Assembly (NCBI GenBank): GCA_016209595.1
Contig: JACQVV010000103.1
Span: forward strand, 1-34,541
Reading direction: 5' to 3'
DNA from: Planctomycetota bacterium
GTDB taxonomy: Bacteria; Planctomycetota; JACQVV01
Length of the DNA stretch: 34,541 nucleotides
The notes beneath the pieces are model-generated. The model was not told the DNA's origin, made no database searches, and saw only the letters and a list, made by a program, of their open reading frames with translations. Below are positions 29,776-34,541 of this stretch, in pieces; the stretch's first letter is position 1; every line of letters starts with the position of its first letter. A program made the position numbers and the translations under genes.

Positions 29776-31455
29776 CTACCGCGCGTGCGGCGTCGTGATT
29801 CTCACGTCCTCCTCGATCGAGAGGTCGAGGTACGCCGGTCGGGCCGGCGGCCGGCCGTCCGGCCCCTGAACGATCCGCACGATCGGCCGCTGCACGGAGG
29901 ACTGCGAGGAGGCGACGACCCGCGCCACCTCGCCCGTGGAGAGCCGGACATAGCTCCCGATCGGGTATATGGACATCGACCGGACGAAGACCTTCACGAG
30001 GCCCTCGTCGTACTTCCCGGAGCGCGTCTCTCGGATCAGCGCTTTCATCGCCTCGTGCGGGTATAGGCCGGACCGGTGCGCGCGTGGCGAGGTCATGGCC
30101 TCGTAGCTGTCGGCGATGGAGATGATCTTGGAGAACTCGTGGAGGTCGGGCGATGTCTTCCCGTACGGGTATCCGCTGCCGTCGGCGCGTTCGTGGTGCT
30201 CGCGGGCGACCGTGGCGACGACGTGGCTCGCCAGGTCCCCGCTTGTTTCGATCTTCCGGAACAGGTCCTCCCCGTGGTCGGGGTGCTTGCGGAGCTCCTT
30301 CCATTCGTCCCGGCTGAGCGAGGACGGCTTGCAGAGGATCGAATCGGGGACCTTCGCCATCCCGATGTCGTGGAGGAGCGCCGAGATCCCCAGAACCTCC
30401 AGGACCGAGTCGGGGTAGCCGCAGCCCAGCCCCAGGTAGATCGCGAGCTTCGCGACGTTCAGGCTGTGGTTCTTGAGGTAGGTGTTGTTCGTGTAGTAGG
30501 CGAGGTCGAAGAGCGCCCCGGGGTCTCCCCGCAGCCCGACGATGAGCTTCCGCACGAGCGATCGGAGGTGCTCGTAGTCCAGGAACGGGTAGCCCTGGGA
30601 GATATCGAACAGGTAGTCGAAATGGACGGTCAGCCGCTGCCAGGTGTCTCCCTGGACCAGCCGGAACGCTTCGACCCCCTGGACGCCCGCGGCGCCGGGA
30701 CCGAGCCCCAGGCGCCCCTCGAGGAGGCGGAGGCGCCCGATCGCGTGGCTCTTCTCGTCCTGGATGACGAGGACCCTCTCGCGGAGATCCCGCACCTCGG
30801 AGGACTGGCGGGCCAGGAGCTCCATCTTCTCGGTGACGAGAATCCGGTGGGTTTCCGACTCGTCGCGGAGCTTCCGGTTCTTTTCTCGCATCCGGCCGAG
30901 CCACGACTTGTAGGTCTCGATCCGGTCCCGGTCGGCGAGGCGCTCCTCCTCGACCCGAGCGAGCTCCTCGGCCTTCTGCTCCAGGGCCTCGGCCCTCTCG
31001 CGCAGGAAGCGACATTCGACCTCGAGCTCGACCTTCTTCCGGAGGATCGCGAGGAGCGTGTCCTTGGTCCGCGCGAGCTCCACCTCCGCTTCCGGGGGAC
31101 GGGCGACGGACGACGGGGGTCGGGGAAAGCCGCTCCCATCGCCCGTCGCCCGTCCCCCGTCGCCCGGTTCCGGCGTGCCGTTCGCGCGGCTGGAGATCCG
31201 TGTCTCGGGGGCCGGCTCTTGCAACTCGATTCGCTCAAGCTCCCTCTGAATCCGTCTCGTGTCGCCGAGGATCCGGGACGCGCGGAACTCAGCGGAAGCG
31301 ATCGCCGCCCGGGCGCGACCGTGGAGCTCGTCCAGCTCGGTGGCAGCCTCGGTCTCCCGGCGAGAAAGCGTCTCCAGTCGCCCGGCGAGAGCGCCCAGCG
31401 CCTCCTGGAGCCGCGCGGGCACTTCCGACGCAGAAAGGACGCCTGGTTCGAGCAT
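29776..31455 (-). CDS. coiled-coil HD-GYP domain protein (cyclic-di-GMP phosphodiesterase type)
   Basis: 559 residues from ATG 31455, just after the upstream stop; the open frame continues further upstream but there it is antisense-like and overlaps the coiled-coil gene. Residues 10-80 and 120-245 are long coiled coils, joined by a Gly/Pro linker (about 95-122) coded by a perfect inverted repeat. The HD-GYP domain spans about 320-470: His330, HD at 362-363 (ALLHDIGMAKVP), His393 (HPDHGEDLF), HHE at 420-422 and DGSGYP at 425-430, so the metal site and GYP motif are intact. A C-terminal beta domain follows (IGSYVRLSTGEVARVV). It should hydrolyse cyclic-di-GMP or a related nucleotide in the cytoplasm. 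No receiver domain is attached; the coil probably mediates dimerisation or partner binding, perhaps with the adjacent coiled-coil protein. Confidence 0.93.
   Translation of the reverse strand: MLEPGVLSASEVPARLQEALGALAGRLETLSRRETEAATELDELHGRARAAIASAEFRASRILGDTRRIQRELERIELQEPAPETRISSRANGTPEPGDGGRATGDGSGFPRPPSSVARPPEAEVELARTKDTLLAILRKKVELEVECRFLRERAEALEQKAEELARVEEERLADRDRIETYKSWLGRMREKNRKLRDESETHRILVTEKMELLARQSSEVRDLRERVLVIQDEKSHAIGRLRLLEGRLGLGPGAAGVQGVEAFRLVQGDTWQRLTVHFDYLFDISQGYPFLDYEHLRSLVRKLIVGLRGDPGALFDLAYYTNNTYLKNHSLNVAKLAIYLGLGCGYPDSVLEVLGISALLHDIGMAKVPDSILCKPSSLSRDEWKELRKHPDHGEDLFRKIETSGDLASHVVATVAREHHERADGSGYPYGKTSPDLHEFSKIISIADSYEAMTSPRAHRSGLYPHEAMKALIRETRSGKYDEGLVKVFVRSMSIYPIGSYVRLSTGEVARVVASSQSSVQRPIVRIVQGPDGRPPARPAYLDLSIEEDVRITTPHAR
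31094..31158. repeat. perfect 16-bp inverted repeat inside the HD-GYP gene
   Basis: GGGGGACGGGCGACGG (31094-31109) is exactly complementary to CCGTCGCCCGTCCCCC (31143-31158), with a 33-base loop. It codes the flexible linker at about residues 100-121 between two coiled coils. Extra copies of CGACGG/CCGTCG flank both arms, suggesting two inverted micro-repeat arrays. Confidence 0.9.
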
Positions 31456-31457
31456 CG

Positions 31458-32051
31458 TCAGGAGACTCCACCCGAGGGGTGCCGGAGGGCGCCCGGGGCG
31501 CGGAGCTCTTCGATCGTGCGATCCCTGGCCTTGATCTGGATCTCGAGATCGCGGATCCGCGCTTCCTTGAGAGCCAGGCGACTCTTGAGATCCTGCACTT
31601 CCTCCCCCCTCGTCCTTGCCAATTCGCGCTCGCGGAGGAGCTCGCGCTCGTGGTCCCTGCCTGCCTCGGCATGGCGGCTCTGGGCGGCCCGCGTTGCGTC
31701 CGAGAGCGAGGAGAGGCTCTCCCCCGCCACCTGGCACGCCTCCTCGAGCACGCGCCTCGCCTCCTTACCGACCTCGTCGAGCGTCTGGCGGACCCGCTCG
31801 CGGCGATCTCGGACATCGGCCAGATCGCTGTCGCACTGCGCGCGGACCACCGCGAGTTCCTCCAGGGCCCTCCCCGCCGCGTCCGCCGCTTCCTGGAGTC
31901 CGGGCGAAGCCGAAGGCGCCGCCGAGCGCTCGGGCTGCGGACCGCCCCGAACGGCGGCTCCGTCCGCCCGGCCGGTCCCCCGGTCCAGTGCGCCCCGCTC
32001 GCCCCTCTCTGTCAAGGCTCCCAACCTCTCCGAGTTATTCCAGGAAGACAC
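31458..32051 (-). CDS. small coiled-coil protein
   Basis: Up to 197 residues if started at GTG 32051, which overlaps the end of the upstream gene by 17 bases; in-frame TTG codons at 32024 and 32015 are alternatives, the latter with GGGAG just upstream. The first 50 residues are low complexity. From about residue 50 to 180 the protein is one long, highly charged coiled coil (LQEAADAAGRALEELAVVRAQCDSDLADVRDRRERV ... RTRGEEVQDLKSRLALKEARIRDLEIQIKARDRTIEEL). No catalytic domain or membrane segment is visible. Its stop is three bases before the HD-GYP start. Tight linkage and shared coiled-coil character suggest the two products interact; this is an inference. Confidence 0.68.
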   Translation of the reverse strand: MSSWNNSERLGALTERGERGALDRGTGRADGAAVRGGPQPERSAAPSASPGLQEAADAAGRALEELAVVRAQCDSDLADVRDRRERVRQTLDEVGKEARRVLEEACQVAGESLSSLSDATRAAQSRHAEAGRDHERELLRERELARTRGEEVQDLKSRLALKEARIRDLEIQIKARDRTIEELRAPGALRHPSGGVS

Positions 32052-34107
32052 GGATGTCGCGCAGGTAGCAGTTCACGCCGCGCGGCAAGAGGAATGCCAT
32101 CGGCCCGCGCGCGAACTGTCTCTGCGCGGTGCCGATCGACTTGCCGTTGACCTTGACCTCGAGCGTCTGGCCGGACACAACGACCTCGACCTTGTTCCAG
32201 TTCGCGGGATCGGGAAAGTAACTCGGCAGGATCTTCGCCCCGTCACCCTTCTGGCCGTTGATGTTGAGCACGCAGATCATCTCCTCCGCGCCCTCCAGGC
32301 CCTTGAGGTCGAACGAAAGCCTGTAGTCGCCCCAGTCCGCCTCCCCGGCTCTAAGTTGGGTCTGTTCTTGGTCTGGATTCTCCGCGAAGAGAGCGCCGCC
32401 CTCGACCCGCCACGTTCCCGTCTGATTCTTGATGTTCTGGAGCGACGTCCCGTCGAACAGCACGACCTCACCGTGGGCCGCCGGTCCGGGCCCGGGCCCG
32501 GGAGACCCGCCGCCTGAACCGTCGCGGAAGGCGAGCCGCCGGAAGCGAACGAGCGTTCCCGGTCCCGCCGTCAGCCCCAGCTCGCCGGCGCCAGGGGGGC
32601 GTTCCGCCCGGCCGAGCTGCACGGATTTCCCGTCTAGCCAGGCGTAGACCTTCGTCGCGGCGTAGGTGACCGTGATCTCGATCCAGCTCCCGTTGACGAA
32701 GGTCGAGCCCGCGAGCTGGATCGTCGTGCCGCCGGGACCGCGGATGGAGCAACTGCCCGCGTCCATCTTCATCCCGACGACGAGGTCTCCCGTGTCGAAG
32801 CCCGATTCCATGAGGTTCACGTTGATCCCACCCGCTTGTCCACGAGTGTCGATCACCCCCTCGTCGCCCTCGACGCGCACTCGTGGGTCCCGGCCGGCCT
32901 GAAGCTGGACGCTCTTCCATCTGGAGTCGCTGGAGTCGAAGAGCGGTCGCGGGGGGCGGCTCGGGTCGTCGACAGGTCCGGGGCCAGGGCCAGGTCCTGG
33001 CCCCGGTCCTGGCCCGATCGGGTCGTGCCTGGGTGGGGTCCATTCGGCCTTCTTGCGATCGATGGCGGCGATCTCATCGGCGATCTTGCGCTTCCACTCG
33101 TCCGAGTAGCGCAGCGACTCCGGAAAGTTGTTGCGCCAGATCGACACGGCTCTCTCGAAGTCCCCCCCGTCGGCGGCGGTGCCGGAACGCTTCTGGCAGT
33201 CCTCGAAGTAGTCCCGCGCTCGATCGTCGAGCTTGGACCGGGTTCTCGCAACGGCCGCCCCGACCTTCGTGTCGTACGCCGTGCCCTTGAGGTCGATCCG
33301 TGCTTTCTCCCAGTGGTCGAAGATATCGCGATCGGCGCGGATCGGATCGAGGCGCACCTTCGGATCTTCCACCTCCGCCTTGCGTTTCTTCTCGAAGTCC
33401 TCGGCCTCCTTGAAGATCGCGTCCCACCGGCTCTTCTCTCGCGTGTCGATTCCGCCGCTGCCGGTGCCCGGATCCACAAATTTCGAGCTCCCGTCATTCC
33501 CGGAGTTATCGCCGGAGCCCGTGGACGGTTCGCCAGAGGATCCGCCGGAGGACACTGCGACCGCGGCGATCACGGCGACCAGGAGTGCGACCGTCAGGCC
33601 GGAGAGAATGAGGATGAGGGGAAGCCGCCCGGTTTTCCGGGGACGAGGGCTTCGCGCGCTGCCGGAGCGCCGCCCTGGCGGGGGGGCGACGGCCGGCCGA
33701 AGCCCCGAGGAGGGCCGAGCCGCCGCACCGGCCCCGTCCGCCTTGGAGATCCCGCTTGACGCTCGGAGCCCCGCGGCGGCGGAGGGTGGGCGCATGTTCG
33801 TGGCCGAAGTCGGACGATGGGACGGCTGGGACGGGGGCCGCAGCCGGACCGAGCTCGGGCGTGGGCCGCGGGCGGTCTCCTTGTCGCGGGCCGGGGAGAG
33901 CGCCGTGGAGTATCCGGACGGCACCTGTGGGCGGCCGGCGCGGATATGGTTCTGATACTCCGGGTCCTTCTCGATGAGCGGGAGGATCTCGATCTTGCAG
34001 TTGCCGCAGTACGACTGGTTCTTGTAGTCGATCGCCGTACCGTTTTCGAAGTCGGCGGGCTGGACGCGCTCGCCACACCCCTCACAGTACTTGATCGTGA
34101 AGGCCAA
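32035..34107 (-). CDS. zinc-ribbon, membrane-spanning protein with two DUF1080/LamG-like domains
   Basis: 690 residues from TTG 34107, with GAGGG eight bases upstream. A small zinc ribbon opens the protein (Cys8, Cys11, Cys34, Cys37). A Ser/Pro/Arg-rich disordered stretch follows to about 155, then one transmembrane helix (LPLILILSGLTVALLVAVIAAVAV, about 162-186). A helical region (200-355, YFEDCQKRSGTAADGGDFERAVSIWRNNFP) and two beta-sandwich domains separated by (GP)n linkers make up the rest: about 380-530 and 545-690 (VLFDGTSLQNIKNQTGTWRVEGGALFAEN ... MAFLLPRGVNCYLRDIRVFLE), the second a recognisable DUF1080-type fold. DUF1080 proteins are linked to 3-keto-disaccharide hydrolysis or sugar binding; activity here is unproven. 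The layout suggests a cytoplasmic zinc ribbon and exported sandwich domains. Confidence 0.82.
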   Translation of the reverse strand: MAFTIKYCEGCGERVQPADFENGTAIDYKNQSYCGNCKIEILPLIEKDPEYQNHIRAGRPQVPSGYSTALSPARDKETARGPRPSSVRLRPPSQPSHRPTSATNMRPPSAAAGLRASSGISKADGAGAAARPSSGLRPAVAPPPGRRSGSARSPRPRKTGRLPLILILSGLTVALLVAVIAAVAVSSGGSSGEPSTGSGDNSGNDGSSKFVDPGTGSGGIDTREKSRWDAIFKEAEDFEKKRKAEVEDPKVRLDPIRADRDIFDHWEKARIDLKGTAYDTKVGAAVARTRSKLDDRARDYFEDCQKRSGTAADGGDFERAVSIWRNNFPESLRYSDEWKRKIADEIAAIDRKKAEWTPPRHDPIGPGPGPGPGPGPGPVDDPSRPPRPLFDSSDSRWKSVQLQAGRDPRVRVEGDEGVIDTRGQAGGINVNLMESGFDTGDLVVGMKMDAGSCSIRGPGGTTIQLAGSTFVNGSWIEITVTYAATKVYAWLDGKSVQLGRAERPPGAGELGLTAGPGTLVRFRRLAFRDGSGGGSPGPGPGPAAHGEVVLFDGTSLQNIKNQTGTWRVEGGALFAENPDQEQTQLRAGEADWGDYRLSFDLKGLEGAEEMICVLNINGQKGDGAKILPSYFPDPANWNKVEVVVSGQTLEVKVNGKSIGTAQRQFARGPMAFLLPRGVNCYLRDIRVFLE

Positions 34108-34205
34108 CCCGCTAACCCTCGCCGTCGCTACCGGGACCGCCCATGCCGGGCGAAATCTAAGCCTTTTTCCTCCGGGGCCTTACCGCCACTCTGCGCACCG
34201 CTCAG

Positions 34206-34235
34206 ATGATAGCCTCGCACGACACCCCCTGTCAA
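34206..34235 (-). promoter_or_regulatory. strong sigma70-type promoter for the zinc-ribbon/DUF1080 operon
   Basis: On the minus strand a consensus -35 TTGACA (34235-34230) and a good -10 TATCAT (34211-34206) are 18 bases apart. The predicted start near 34199 leaves a leader of about 90 bases before the TTG at 34107. The coiled-coil and HD-GYP genes follow closely and may share it. Confidence 0.72.
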
Positions 34236-34298
34236 GGAGCAAGTGCCGCGCGAGCGGCCCCGGCGGCACGCCCGCGGGAAACCCCGACCTCACGGCTC

Positions 34299-34541
34299 CT
34301 ACTTCAGGGCCTCCAGGACCTTCTTCGCGGGCTCGTAATCGGGTTTGCGCTTCAGGGCCTCCTCGGCATAGAGGCGGGCCTGGTCGCGGCTACCCCGCGC
34401 GAGCTCGATCTCGGCCATCTCGGCGTAGATCCGGTGATGGCCCTCGGGGGGCTCGATCTCCAGGCGCGTACGGTTCTCGAAGAGGGATTCCTCGACGTTT
34501 CCGAGTTTCCGCTCCGTCTCGGCGAGCAGCTGGTGCAGGAC
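34299..34541 (-). CDS. C-terminal end of a TPR-like protein (partial)
   Basis: An 80-residue open frame runs in from the right edge of the window and ends at a TAG (34301-34299). It reads VLHQLLAETERKLGNVEESLFENRT, then RIYAEMAEIELARGSRDQARLYAEEALKRKPDYEPAKKVLEALK, a typical terminal TPR pair with alternating small and aromatic residues. The start and the rest of the gene are outside the window. The 191 bases between it and the next gene hold that gene's promoter and a 7-bp stem (GTGCCGC at 34243-34249 with GCGGCAC at 34263-34269) that has no T run. Confidence 0.8.
   Translation of the reverse strand, partial: VLHQLLAETERKLGNVEESLFENRTRLEIEPPEGHHRIYAEMAEIELARGSRDQARLYAEEALKRKPDYEPAKKVLEALK

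Noticed and set aside
31456..31737. N-terminal extension of the HD-GYP protein
   Set aside because: Low-complexity sequence that overlaps the coiled-coil gene in another frame; the ATG at 31455 directly follows the upstream stop.
34243..34269. Terminator after the partial TPR gene
   Set aside because: A 7-bp stem with a 13-base loop and no T run; too weak to call.
1..34541. tRNA, rRNA or riboswitch genes
   Set aside because: No cloverleaf with conserved T-loop, no rRNA-like stretch and no known riboswitch core was recognised by reading; short or divergent RNAs cannot be excluded without a covariance-model search.

Overview
The window is very GC-rich, densely coding bacterial DNA, most like a Planctomycetota (PVC-group) genome. 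The evidence is a set of families common there: membrane-anchored Ser/Thr kinases with FG-GAP or TPR tails, a zinc-ribbon/DUF1080 protein, planctomycete-style degenerate secretin modules, a Minf_1886-family protein, a RAYT transposase and heavy use of GTG/TTG starts. The phylum is an inference from gene content. No rRNA, tRNA or CRISPR array was seen.

Layout. 1-3648: 3' part of a kinase/beta-propeller receptor. 3748-6794 (+): an envelope lipid-transport operon (MlaE-type permease, MCE protein with a PDZ-like insert, PqiC-like lipoprotein) with no ATPase gene. 6816-7271 (+): a small DUF5618-like protein. 15838-7303 (-): three overlapping genes, namely a TPR/coiled-coil protein with two secretin-like modules, a second secretin-like protein, and a 1574-residue alpha-2-macroglobulin-like lipoprotein. 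Divergent from them, 15962-19649 (+) carries an S41 peptidase and a second Ser/Thr kinase. 19650-23745 is a plastic zone: a decayed pgeF 3' end, a 42-bp hairpin array, an unrecognised 244-residue gene, a TPR membrane protein, a truncated secreted protein and a RAYT transposase with a REP-like hairpin.

28499-23746 (-) is a housekeeping operon: holB, a RicT (PSP1) protein fused to a methionyl-tRNA-synthetase-like module that has lost its HIGH motif, a 24-codon mini-ORF, a Minf_1886 gene and pgeF. Nearly every junction is a stop/start overlap, and a good sigma70-type promoter lies just upstream of holB. 34107-28645 (-) holds a zinc-ribbon/DUF1080 membrane protein with a strong promoter, a coiled-coil protein, an HD-GYP protein and a DnaA-like ATPase without domain I. 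34299-34541 (-) is the end of a TPR gene.

Two things stand out. One is the RicT::pseudo-MetRS fusion. The other is the density of short repeats: heptamer arrays at gene ends, small in-frame tandem repeats, a 16-bp inverted repeat inside the HD-GYP gene, and an A/T-rich palindrome that recurs in frame inside coding sequence and always encodes an F-K-Y-L-K-type peptide.
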